Below, one piece after another: positions 26,047 to 34,768 of a DNA stretch of 64,000 nt (the stretch's first letter is position 1; every line of letters starts with the position of its first letter). A program made the position numbers and the translations under genes. The notes beneath the pieces are model-generated. The model searched no databases. It saw only the letters and a list, made by a program, of their open reading frames with translations, and had not been told where the DNA came from. Origin of the DNA: Chitinophagaceae bacterium (lineage in GTDB: Bacteria; Bacteroidota; Bacteroidia; Chitinophagales; Chitinophagaceae); NCBI GenBank assembly GCA_947381435.1, contig CANCVE010000009.1, positions 1-64,000 of the forward strand, in the 5' to 3' direction.

Positions 26047-28716
26047 TTAAATTAGTGCTTTCACTTTTTCAATCACTATTGCAAGATTGCTTGCATCTTG
26101 TCCTCCAGCTGTAGCAAGTAATTTCTGACCACCACCACCACCTTTGATTAATGGGGCAACAATTTCCTTTATTATCTTTTGTGCATCCAATCCTTTACCC
26201 GCATTGATGGTTTCTTCTATTGATACCGCTACAAATGCTTTCCCTTCCACATTGGCAGTAAGCACAATTACAAAGCTTGTAAGGGAAGTTTTTAGATCAA
26301 TACAAAGCTTCTTCAAAGCATCGCCATTGCTTACTTCAACATTACTTCCAATAAAGGAAACACCATTGATGGTCTCTACTATTTGTGCCAATTCTTTAGC
26401 AACTACTGCCAATTGTTTTGCTTCCAGGCTTTCAATCTTCTTGCGTAGTTCACTGTTTTCTGCCAATAAAGTATCAACAGCCTTAATAATGTCCTTAGGA
26501 TTTTTCAATGTGCTGCGTAATGAACCAAGCGTAGTAGATTCTTCTTTAGCCAACGCTTCTGCTACACTTCCGCTAACCGCTTCTATACGACGAACACCAG
26601 CAGCAACGGCTGTTTCATGCTTTATTTTAAAGAAACCAAGTTGACCAGTATAGCCAACATGTGTACCTCCACAAAGTTCTATTGAATAGGCAGGATCCAT
26701 TATAACCACCCTGACTATATCACCATATTTTTCTCCAAACAAAGCCATCGCACCCAGCTTAACTGCTTCATCCTTGTTCATTTCTTTTAAAACTACAGGC
26801 ACATTCTCCCGAACCTTTTCGTTTACAATGGCTTCTATTTCTGCAATCTCTTCATCGGTTACTTTGCTGAAATGAGAAAAGTCGAAACGCAATTGTTCTT
26901 CATTTACCAAACTACCTTTTTGTGCCACGTGCGTACCCAAAACTTGTCTGAGTGCAGCGTGCAACAAGTGCGTGGCACTATGATGAATAGAAGTTGCAAC
27001 CCTCAAATGCGTATATACCTTTGCCACTACAGGTGCATCAATCTGCTCTGGCAATACTTCTGTAAAATGAATAGTCAGGTTATTTTCCTTCTTGGTATCA
27101 TTCACAATAATGTGTTCCCCATCAAAATTCAGTGTGCCTTTATCGCCCACTTGTCCACCACTTTCTGCATAGAAAGGCGTTTCTGCCAATACAAGTTGAT
27201 ATCCTTCCTTACCCTTTGCCTTTACTTTTCTATACTTAATAACGCTTGTTACCGCATCCAAATCAGTATACCCAACAAACTTAGAAGTAGCATTTTCTTG
27301 CAGATTAACCCAATCTTCAGTATCAACAACAGCGGCTGCACGAGAGCGAGTCTTTTGTTTTTGAAGGGATATTTCATATCCTGCCATATCTACTTTCCAA
27401 CCAATTTCAGAAGCCATTAGTTGAGTTAAGTCAATAGGAAATCCGAATGTATCAAATAATTCAAAAGCAAATACTCCATGAATTATTTGTTTTTCCCTCA
27501 TTTCTATTAAATCAGCCATTTCCTCAATCGAGCCAGATTGAACTAACCCATCTGGTCTGATAAACATTTCAAAACGAGAAATTCCTTTTTCTAATGTCTT
27601 TAAAAAGCTGTCTTCTTCTTCCTTCACCACCTTACTAACAAAGTCTAACTGACTGGTTAATTCAGGGAATACCGTTTCAAATTGCTTTGCCAAGGTTGGC
27701 ATCAATTGAAACAATAACGGTTGTTTATAATCCAGATAAGAATAATAATATCTAACTGCACGGCGAAGAATACGACGGATTACATAGCCCGCCCCATTGT
27801 TACTAGGTAATTGACCGTCGGCAATAGTGAAAGCGATTGCACGGATATGATCAGCCAATACCCTAAAAGCTATCGCTTGTTTGGTATTGCCAAAGTCGTA
27901 AACCTTGCCCGTAATCTTTTCTATTTCTGCAATAGTTCCAGTAAAAACATCGGTATCGTAATTAGAAGTCTTCTTTTGTATTACCCGTACCAAACGCTCA
28001 AAGCCCATCCCAGTATCTACGTGTTGCGCAGGCAATGGTTGCAACGAACCATCCTTTAAACGGTTGAATTGCATGAATACATTGTTCCATATTTCTATCA
28101 CCTGCGGATGGTCATTGTTTACCAATGTTGCGCCATCAATCAATTTCCTTTCTTCATCAGGGCGGCAATCCACGTGTATTTCGGTACATGGTCCACAAGG
28201 GCCAGTATCGCCCATCTCCCAAAAATTATCTTTCTTATTACCCAATAAAATCCTATCCTCTGCAATCACTTTCTTCCATTCATCGTACGCCTCTTGGTCT
28301 TTTGGCAGTCCTTCTTTTTCATCTCCCTGAAAAATGGTTACATACAAACGGTCTTTATCCAGCTTATAAACTTCAGTCAATAATTCCCAACTCCAAGCAA
28401 TGGCTTCCACCTTAAAATAATCGCCAAAACTCCAGTTGCCCAGCATTTCAAACATGGTATGGTGGTAAGTATCCACGCCCACTTCTTCCAAATCGTTGTG
28501 CTTTCCACTCACGCGTAAACACTTTTGAGTGTCGGCAATACGGTTGTGCACCGGCTTTCCATTTCCCAAAAACAAATCCTTAAACTGGTTCATACCCGCA
28601 TTGGTAAACAACAAAGTAGGGTCATTTTTTATCACTATTGGAGCCGAAGGAACTATCTGGTGTTGCTTGCTTTTAAAGAAGTCTAAGTACTGTTGACGTA
28701 TTTCTGCGCTTGTCAT
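26047..28716 (-). CDS. alaS: Alanyl-tRNA synthetase
   Basis: The 889-residue class II synthetase charges tRNA-Ala. Seen: class II catalytic core (1-about 450; HTMFEMLGNWSFGDYFK; NNGAGYVIRRILRRAVRYY), the editing domain with the metal-binding HHSATHLLH and CGGTHVGYTG motifs, and a C-terminal glycine-rich C-Ala end (KGGGGGQKLLATAGG). The length is normal and no lesion is visible. It is a single gene with its own terminator. Several long open frames on the opposite strand are shadows. Confidence 0.97.
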   Translation of the reverse strand: MTSAEIRQQYLDFFKSKQHQIVPSAPIVIKNDPTLLFTNAGMNQFKDLFLGNGKPVHNRIADTQKCLRVSGKHNDLEEVGVDTYHHTMFEMLGNWSFGDYFKVEAIAWSWELLTEVYKLDKDRLYVTIFQGDEKEGLPKDQEAYDEWKKVIAEDRILLGNKKDNFWEMGDTGPCGPCTEIHVDCRPDEERKLIDGATLVNNDHPQVIEIWNNVFMQFNRLKDGSLQPLPAQHVDTGMGFERLVRVIQKKTSNYDTDVFTGTIAEIEKITGKVYDFGNTKQAIAFRVLADHIRAIAFTIADGQLPSNNGAGYVIRRILRRAVRYYYSYLDYKQPLLFQLMPTLAKQFETVFPELTSQLDFVSKVVKEEEDSFLKTLEKGISRFEMFIRPDGLVQSGSIEEMADLIEMREKQIIHGVFAFELFDTFGFPIDLTQLMASEIGWKVDMAGYEISLQKQKTRSRAAAVVDTEDWVNLQENATSKFVGYTDLDAVTSVIKYRKVKAKGKEGYQLVLAETPFYAESGGQVGDKGTLNFDGEHIIVNDTKKENNLTIHFTEVLPEQIDAPVVAKVYTHLRVATSIHHSATHLLHAALRQVLGTHVAQKGSLVNEEQLRFDFSHFSKVTDEEIAEIEAIVNEKVRENVPVVLKEMNKDEAVKLGAMALFGEKYGDIVRVVIMDPAYSIELCGGTHVGYTGQLGFFKIKHETAVAAGVRRIEAVSGSVAEALAKEESTTLGSLRSTLKNPKDIIKAVDTLLAENSELRKKIESLEAKQLAVVAKELAQIVETINGVSFIGSNVEVSNGDALKKLCIDLKTSLTSFVIVLTANVEGKAFVAVSIEETINAGKGLDAQKIIKEIVAPLIKGGGGGQKLLATAGGQDASNLAIVIEKVKALI

Positions 28717-28794
28717 TATTGCAACCTATTTATTAAAAATTATGAGTAATACCTTAAAAAATTATCTTTGAAGGCGGCGAAGTTAATTGTCTCA

Positions 28795-28990
28795 ACGGAA
28801 AAATAGCCATTAGTTACTGGATACACGTTACAAGTTACCGGATACAAGTTGCAAGTTTGGGTCTAACTTCATCGAAGGGAGTTCTTAAATTGATAGAAAC
28901 ATAACTAAGGTTGCAGGATTCTTAGTTATGATTTAGGCAGTTACTGGTAACTAGTAACCTGCAACTAGTAACTAAAAACCTGCACATTTT
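28795..28990. repeat. AGTTACTGG-type low-complexity intergenic patch
   Basis: The patch between divergent alaS and the M23 gene is made of repeated GTTACTGGATAC, GTTACAAGTTACCGG and GTAACTAGTAAC-like words; the left and right halves are partly complementary. It resembles patches at 13800-13925 and 35830-35900. No gene. Confidence 0.45.
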
Positions 28991-29000
28991 AAAAGTTTTT

Positions 29001-29972
29001 ATGAAGAAAATAAAATATTTCTACAACACAAACACCCTTCGATTCGAGAAGATAGAAACACCTTTCAGGGTGCGAATGCTGAAAGTGTTTGGTTTTGTGG
29101 CGGCATCCTTGGTAACGGCATTTATCTGTGTAAACCTAATCTACCATTACTTTCCTTCGGCTAATGAGAAAAAGTTAATGGATCAAAATAAGAGTCTGAA
29201 AGATGATTACACCGTTTTACAAGACAAGGTGATGCAATTGCAACAGCAAATGGATGAACTTGAAAACAGGGATAACACTGTGTATAGAGCCATTTTTGAA
29301 TCGACGCCGATACCAGATAGTGTCCGCGTGAAGACAATGGAGAAGAGTAAAGAAGTGAAACTGGTGCAAGGACTTAGCGAAAACCAATTAATTGCAGGCA
29401 TTAAAGACCAATTGAATAAACTTGCCTTACGTTCTGCTTTTATGGATAAAAGCTATAATGAAATTACGGGTATGGTGAAGAATAAGGAGAAACTGTTGCT
29501 TGCAATTCCTGCCATTCAACCCGTTAGTAATAAGGACTTAACACGTGTGGCGAGTGGTTTTGGTTACCGGATAGACCCAGTTTATAAAGTAAGAAAATTT
29601 CATGCTGGATTAGATTTCACGGCACCGCAAGGAACACCCATTTATGCTACTGCCGATGGAAGAATTAAGATGGCAGGCTTTGATAATAGTGGTTTTGGTA
29701 ACCACGTAATCATTAATCATGGTTATGGTTACGAAACTTTATATGGGCACATGGTGCGAGTGAAAGCACGTTCTGGCAATACCATTAAGCGTGGGGAAGT
29801 GATAGGTTATGTGGGTAGTACTGGTAAAAGTACGGGGCCACACTGCCACTATGAAGTACACAGAAACGGGCAACCAGTAGATCCTATCTATTACTTTTAT
29901 AATGATGTTGATCCTGCACAGTTTGACAGATTGCAGAAGCTAGCGGCTAGTGCCAATCAGAGTTTTGATTAG
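29001..29972 (+). CDS. Membrane-anchored M23 (LytM-type) peptidase with coiled coil
   Basis: The 323-residue protein has one membrane segment (about 28-48), a coiled coil (about 55-90; QDKVMQLQQQMDELENRD) and a C-terminal M23 domain with the zinc-binding HxxxD in FHAGLDF (His about 201) and HCHYEVH (about 280). M23 enzymes cleave peptide cross-links in peptidoglycan. The coiled coil plus LytM layout resembles cell-division or growth hydrolases (EnvC/MepM-like). All metal ligands are present, so it should be active rather than a regulator. Confidence 0.88.
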   Translation: MKKIKYFYNTNTLRFEKIETPFRVRMLKVFGFVAASLVTAFICVNLIYHYFPSANEKKLMDQNKSLKDDYTVLQDKVMQLQQQMDELENRDNTVYRAIFESTPIPDSVRVKTMEKSKEVKLVQGLSENQLIAGIKDQLNKLALRSAFMDKSYNEITGMVKNKEKLLLAIPAIQPVSNKDLTRVASGFGYRIDPVYKVRKFHAGLDFTAPQGTPIYATADGRIKMAGFDNSGFGNHVIINHGYGYETLYGHMVRVKARSGNTIKRGEVIGYVGSTGKSTGPHCHYEVHRNGQPVDPIYYFYNDVDPAQFDRLQKLAASANQSFD

Positions 29973-29994
29973 GAGGATGGAAAAGATAAAGTTT

Positions 29995-30073
29995 AACACA
30001 TAGAAACATAGGGAAATAGTAAACATAGATTTTGGATAACTATGTTTACTTTATTTCTATGTTTCTATGTGTT
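29995..30073. terminator. 34-bp imperfect palindrome between M23 gene and mutL
   Basis: Arms 29995-30028 and 30040-30073 are complementary save a few mismatches (AACACATAGAAACATAG / CTATGTTTCTATGTGTT), loop 11 nt. It lies between convergent stops, so it probably ends both transcripts. Confidence 0.65.
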
Positions 30074-30140
30074 GAAAAAAGAACTAAAATTAATTTTCTT
30101 TGTGCCTCTTTGAGCCTTCGAGACTTTGTGGCACAAAAAT

Positions 30141-32103
30141 CTACATCAATCGCTGAAACATTCTGTCTATCTGATTTTCAGTATAAGCCACATAAGTAGG
30201 GCTACCCGTTGGCGTAACATTCGGAGTAGTACAAGCAAATAACTTTTCAATAAGGGTCTGCATCTCATGTTCAGTAAGTGATTGACCCGCCTTGATGGAT
30301 TGCTGACGAGCCATACAACGAACCAATTTTTCTCTATTGCTAAACTTTACATCGCTATTAAAATGCTTAAATTGCTCCAACAATAGCTCAATGCTATTCT
30401 TTTCGTTGCCCTTTAATATATCGGCAGGAACCCCCTGAATGATGAAGGTGTTATTGCCAAAAGGTTCAATGGCATAGCCTATTACTTGAATTGAAGGTAG
30501 TAAATCTTGCAGTAAGGCGGCATCGGGGGCAGATAATTCCAATGTTACAGGAAAAAGACTTTGCTGGGTAATCATCTGTGTGCCGTGCGATGCGGCACTA
30601 TACATATCGTACAAAATACGTTCGTGCGCTAGTTGTTGATGTACCAACAGAAAACCACTTTCGGCAGTAGCCAGAATGTAGGTGTTATGAACCTGAATGC
30701 AACGCATAGAGGCATATTTAGATAATGGAGACGTAGTGTTTACCAATGGTGGGTCATCATCTATCGGTAATTGTAAACCATAAGTTGGTATGGGTTTACT
30801 AGCAGGCACACCACCAATCAATTCATCAGTATTTAATTCATTAGGCTGAAAAAAGTCTTTCCAATGTTTCAATTCGCTTTTATTGGTAGGCTCCATTAAA
30901 TGTGCTTGTCCCTTTTGAGAAAAAGTTTTAAATAAATTTGATGAAGAAGTTTCTTCCTGTTGGCGATCAGTAAATGGCTTACTTACCGCATCAAGACCTT
31001 GTATCTCTGGATTCAATGTAAAATCGAGCGATGGGGCAATGCTAAACTGTGCCCCATCGCTCGATTTTACATTGACTCCAGAGATACAAGGTAAAATCGA
31101 GCGATGGGGCAATGCTAAACTGTGCCAAGGCATGTTTTACGGCTGCTTGCACAAACGCGTATACTATCCGTTCATCCTCAAACTTTATTTCCTGTTTAGT
31201 TGGGTGTACGTTAATATCAATCTGTGCAGGATCTAAATCAATAAATAAAACATAGCTGGCAAAGCTATCCTTGGCAATCATATCACTAAACGCACTGCTA
31301 ACTGCATGGTTGAGGTAGGCACTCTTTATAAATCTATTGTTCACAAAAAAGTATTGGTCGCCCCGCGTTTTCTTAGCAGTTTCTGGTTTGCCCACAAAGC
31401 CATACACGTTTACATAGTCCATTTCTTCCTTTACACTTACCAATTTGGTATTGTAATTATTCCCTAAAAGCTGAACAATCCTTTGTTTAATGCTACCCGA
31501 TTCCAAATGAAATTGTTCCAGCCCATTAATGGTAAGCGAGAAGAAAATTTGTGGGTAGGCCATTGCTACCCGTGTAAACTCATCAATAATGTGCCTTGTT
31601 TCTACTGCATTTGTCTTTAGGAAATTCCTGCGTGCGGGCACATTAAAAAACAGGTTCTTCATGCTAATACTTGTGCCTGTGTTAGCAGCACAAGGCTCTT
31701 GTTTAGTTACCACACTGTTTTCTACCGTAATAAAAGTGCCTAGTTCATCCTCAGCCCTTCTTGTCTTTAGTTCCACCTGAGCCACCGCCGCAACACTAGC
31801 CAATGCCTCTCCCCTAAAACCCATTGTTTTAATGCTAAACAGGTCGTCTATATTTCTTATCTTACTGGTGGCATGTCTTTCAAAGCTCATTCTAGCGTCG
31901 GTTTCGCTCATGCCTTTGCCATTGTCTATTACCTGTACAAGGGCTTTACCTGCGTCCGAAACAATCAGTTGAATGTTTGTGGCACCAGCATCTATTGCAT
32001 TTTCCAATAGTTCCTTCACAGCACTAGCGGGTCGTTGTATCACTTCTCCCGCTGCTATTTGGTTGGCTATATTATCGGGTAATAATTGTATGATGTCTGC
32101 CAC
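30141..32103 (-). pseudogene. mutL: DNA mismatch repair gene mutL, split by a 73-bp insertion
   Basis: From ATG 32103 the N-terminal ATPase half is complete ([51 protein letters not shown]). It runs into foreign frame and stops at 31042 just after [17 protein letters not shown]. The same [11 protein letters not shown] sequence then reappears and continues in another frame through the linker and dimerisation/endonuclease domain (HQQLAHERILYD; MARQQSIKAGQSL) to 30141. Removing 73 bp (the offset of the 36-bp direct repeat at 31018-31053 and 31091-31126) restores one continuous frame of about 630 residues. As written the gene cannot make full MutL, implying a mutator strain, a heterogeneous population or an assembly artefact. 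Confidence 0.85.
30997..31126. repeat. Fold-back insertion inside mutL (inverted plus direct repeat)
   Basis: A 42-bp inverted repeat (30997-31038 against 31050-31091, one mismatch, 11-nt loop) overlaps a 36-bp direct repeat (31018-31053 and 31091-31126). This geometry is what a local template switch or a chimeric read would make, and differs from any insertion sequence. Confidence 0.9.
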
Positions 32104-32164
32104 TCGTTCCTATTGTTTATTTAATTAGTCGGCGAAAATAAAGCATCCTGCCAATAGAATTTCA

Positions 32165-32374
32165 CTAGCTAGCTAGAATGTTTGTCTGGCAAGCTAGAGT
32201 GTTTGTCAAGCCAGCCAGAAAGTTTATCTAGCTAGCTAGAATGTTTCTCTAGCCAGCTAGAATGTTTGTCTAGCTAGCTAGAATGTTTCTCTAGCCAGCT
32301 AGAAAGTTTGTCTAGCTAGCCAGAAAGTTTATCTAGCTATCTGAAATGTATGTCTAGCTAGCTAGAATTGTTTT
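32165..32374. repeat. Tandem array, ten 21-bp CTAG-rich units
   Basis: Ten 21-bp units run from 32165 to 32374 with starts every 21 bp. Most begin CTAGCTAGCTAGAA or CTAGCCAGCTAGAA and end TGTTTGT, TGTTTCT or AGTTTAT; every CTAGCTAG half is self-complementary. Units alternate between CTAGCTAG and CTAGCCAG types. It fills the gap between ispE and the mutL start and could affect the mutL promoter. Confidence 0.9.
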
Positions 32375-32422
32375 GTGATTGGCTAGATTGATAGTGTAGA
32401 TGGTATAACAAAATATTCTTTG

Positions 32423-33358
32423 TTACTTATTAGAAGCATTAGAAGTGTTGTACACAAAATAATGTTCTGGAAAAGAAAGTTTTGGATTGATATCCTTCTC
32501 AAAAATGCCAAATACCGTACTGCCACTACCCGTCATACTACTATAAACGGCTCCTTGTTTATATAATTCTTGTTTGATCGTACCAATTTCTGGATAATGA
32601 TTAATGGCAGGCAATTCAAAATCGTTCAGCAACGTGTCCTTCCAAATATGTATCGGTTGAGTAATAATATTTTTTATTGATTGAGAAGGAATCTTCGGTG
32701 TAATGTTTCCAAATGCCCATCCTGTGCCAATATGTATTTTAGGATTAATGATTACAAATTGGTATGCTGACAAATCCAATGCTATTTCTTCCATCAATTC
32801 ACCCCTGCCTGTAGCAAAACAAGGTTTGTTAAGGATAAAAAAGGGACAATCGCTACCCAATTGCAAGGCGTAATTAATTAATTGTTCTTTAGATAAGTTT
32901 AGGTGGAAGGTATCATTCAATAGTTTCAAAGCAAAAGCCCCATCAGCACTTCCGCCGCCCAATCCTGCACCCATCGGAATCACCTTGTGCAAGTGCATTT
33001 GTATATTCGGTAAAGAAGGAAAGTCTTTTTTAAGAAGATAATAGGCTCTAATACAGAGGTTGTCTTCGCTACTGCCGTTTATGATTAATCCAGAAGTGGT
33101 GAACCGTTGACCGTTGACAGTTGACCGTTGATTATGGAGAGTAGATTCAGTTATATTTATTTCTTCGCTTCGTTCATCGGTTAACGGAATGCGGTTAACG
33201 GTTGACTGCTCACTGTTAACTGTTGACTGACGGATTACTTCCAACCCATCTCTTAATGGTATAGGATAAAAGACAGTTTCCAAGTCATGATAACCATCCT
33301 CTCTTTTACGAAGAATATTAAGTCCGAGATTTATTTTACAGTTAGGAAAAACAATCAT
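32423..33358 (-). CDS. ispE: 4-diphosphocytidyl-2-C-methyl-D-erythritol kinase with in-frame insert
   Basis: IspE phosphorylates CDP-methylerythritol in the MEP isoprenoid pathway. The GHMP-kinase layout is clear: NCKINLGLNILRKREDGYHD at the N-terminus, ATP-binding PMGAGLGGGSADGA, and SMTGSGSTVFGIF near the end. Residues about 44-85 (LEVIR, then QSTVNSEQSTVNR ... STVNGQR) interrupt the domain between VIR and FTTSGLII. Their DNA (about 33104-33229) is made of repeated GTTGAC/GTTAAC words like intergenic patches elsewhere. The insert keeps the frame and falls in a surface loop region, so activity may persist. The length (311 aa) exceeds the usual about 270-290. Confidence 0.92.
   Translation of the reverse strand: MIVFPNCKINLGLNILRKREDGYHDLETVFYPIPLRDGLEVIRQSTVNSEQSTVNRIPLTDERSEEINITESTLHNQRSTVNGQRFTTSGLIINGSSEDNLCIRAYYLLKKDFPSLPNIQMHLHKVIPMGAGLGGGSADGAFALKLLNDTFHLNLSKEQLINYALQLGSDCPFFILNKPCFATGRGELMEEIALDLSAYQFVIINPKIHIGTGWAFGNITPKIPSQSIKNIITQPIHIWKDTLLNDFELPAINHYPEIGTIKQELYKQGAVYSSMTGSGSTVFGIFEKDINPKLSFPEHYFVYNTSNASNK
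33104..33229. repeat. GTTGAC/GTTAAC-word repeat insert within ispE
   Basis: About 126 bp with several copies of CCGTTGAC, CAGTTGAC, GGTTAACGG and ACTGTTAACTGTTGAC, flanking a less repetitive core. Intergenic DNA upstream of 35971 holds similar ACAGTGAACAGTAAACAG words. Confidence 0.65.
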
Positions 33359-33467
33359 TTAGTTGTTAGTTATTAGTGTTTAGTTGTTAGATAATGCCGA
33401 TTAGTTAAATTTTGTATCGGAGAAAGCAAATGCCTTATTCTAACCACTAATAACTAATCACTAACAA

Positions 33468-34058
33468 CTACTTTCTCTTATTTATCTCATCTCTAATGGC
33501 TATAGCCCTAATGTAGTCCTCATTTTCAAGCACTTCATTCAATAGTGATTCCAAGTCCGAAAGGCTCATTGAAGTAAGGTCATCACGTTCTCCGCCACCT
33601 GTTTCTTCAATGCCCACTGCATCACCTTTACTCTTTTGGGGTGTAGTATCGCCCATCATTATGCCGGCGCTATCTAGAATATTTTCGTAGGTATATATTG
33701 GGCAACTAAAGCGTACTGCCAATGCTAAGGCATCGCTAGTACGGCTATCTATTTCTACAGTGTCATGTTCTGTAAAGCAAACTAGCTTAGAAAAGAATAT
33801 GCCCTCTTGCAAATCTGTAATAATTATTTCTTGAAGCTGAACATCAAATGCGTTCATAAAGTTTTTCATCAGGTCATGAGTGAGTGGGCGGCTAGGGCTC
33901 ATACGTTCCAAGGCAACTGCAATTGCTTGCGCCTCAAATCCACCAATAACTATCGGCAAACGACGTAGTCCGTTCACTTCTCCCAACACCACTGCATAAG
34001 AGTGTGTTTGTGTAATACTATGTGAAAGGGCAACAATTTCTAATTCAATTTTCTTCAT
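33468..34058 (-). CDS. Bifunctional nuclease (BFN/DUF151) domain protein with C-terminal UVR motif
   Basis: The 196-residue protein has a DUF151/BFN domain (about 1-135; VVLGEVNGLRRLPIVIGGFEAQAIAVALE; DSRTSDALALAVRF), named after plant bifunctional nucleases and common in bacteria. A short UvrB/UvrC-type helical hairpin ends it (about 160-196; LSDLESLLNEVLENEDYIRAI). The UVR motif usually mediates protein contacts in repair or Clp-related proteins. The biochemical role in bacteria is unsettled. A perfect -7 box at 34090-34097 precedes it; ispE lies 109 bp downstream in the same direction across an imperfect AGTTGTTAG palindrome. Confidence 0.88.
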   Translation of the reverse strand: MKKIELEIVALSHSITQTHSYAVVLGEVNGLRRLPIVIGGFEAQAIAVALERMSPSRPLTHDLMKNFMNAFDVQLQEIIITDLQEGIFFSKLVCFTEHDTVEIDSRTSDALALAVRFSCPIYTYENILDSAGIMMGDTTPQKSKGDAVGIEETGGGERDDLTSMSLSDLESLLNEVLENEDYIRAIAIRDEINKRK

Positions 34059-34089
34059 AACGAACCCTAATTTATCTTTGGTAGGATAG

Positions 34090-34097
34090 CAAAAATA
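34090..34097 (-). promoter_or_regulatory. -7 promoter box for the BFN gene
   Basis: The minus strand reads TATTTTTG (TAnnTTTG), about 31 bp before ATG 34058. Confidence 0.55.
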
Positions 34098-34322
34098 AGG
34101 TCTAAAACCTTAGATAGATTAGATACAAGTTATTAGTTGTAAGTTTTAGTGTGACAATGTACTATTATTTGAATGTTTGTGTAAAGCATTCGTCTAATTT
34201 GTACTTAACTAAATTCTGATTTTAATGTGCCTAAAATCCGTAACAAATGATTTATTTAAAGCATTGCTACTTCAATACTTACAAAAATCGTTTATTTGCC
34301 GCCATCAACTAAGAGTATAATT

Positions 34323-34685
34323 ATGGGCAAATACGAAGAACTAGTAAAGAATCAATCTGGGGCATTGATAGAACAATTGTTGAGACATGTAATTAGCCAA
34401 GACCCTGTAGAGGTGTTGTTTAACTTCTTCGAAAAGGATCAGTGGGCAATTATTTCTATGCACAATTATGATGAAGATTTAGAAGTTTCAATCCGTTTAC
34501 ATTTTAATAACTTCTACGATCTCTATGTAGGCTATTATGATGATGAAGATGAATTTATAGAGATAATACACCCACTTACAGAAGAAGAAAAAGATATGTT
34601 GCCAGAAGGATTAAAGAAGATTATGGCTAAAGTATTAGTAGACGAGAGAGGTATGCGTTTGTCTGGTAAGTTTTTATCGAAATAG
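34323..34685 (+). CDS. Small acidic protein of unknown function, 120 aa
   Basis: Not recognised. A longer frame could open at TTG 34296, but that TTG is part of a TTTATTTG promoter-like box and ATG 34323 (MGKYEELVKNQSG) is the better start. The protein is very acidic (DEDLEV, YYDDEDEFIEI, LTEEEKDMLPEG), globular alpha/beta by pattern, with no signal peptide or membrane segment. It stands between the divergent BFN gene and the convergent rlmN. Confidence 0.75.
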   Translation: MGKYEELVKNQSGALIEQLLRHVISQDPVEVLFNFFEKDQWAIISMHNYDEDLEVSIRLHFNNFYDLYVGYYDDEDEFIEIIHPLTEEEKDMLPEGLKKIMAKVLVDERGMRLSGKFLSK

Positions 34686-34703
34686 GTAACCAATTGATAA
34701 GTA

Positions 34704-34759
34704 ATAATTGATAATTGATAGGTATTCTTACTGATGAATAACTTTCAATTATCAATTAT
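34704..34759. terminator. AT-rich bidirectional hairpin between convergent genes
   Basis: ATAATTGATAATTGA (34704-34718) pairs perfectly with TCAATTATCAATTAT (34745-34759) around a 26-nt loop, between stops 34685 and 34769. It belongs to the AATTGATAATT word family. Confidence 0.55.
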
Positions 34760-34768
34760 AAATTAACC

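Noticed and set aside
26144-28415. Several long open frames antisense to alaS
   Set aside because: They lie fully within alaS, have unnatural composition and no homology that I recognise. Shadows of alaS codon use.
30141-31133. C-terminal part of mutL as an independent gene starting at 31133
   Set aside because: Its first 27 codons are antisense/shifted readings of the fold-back duplication, so the start is an artefact of the insertion.
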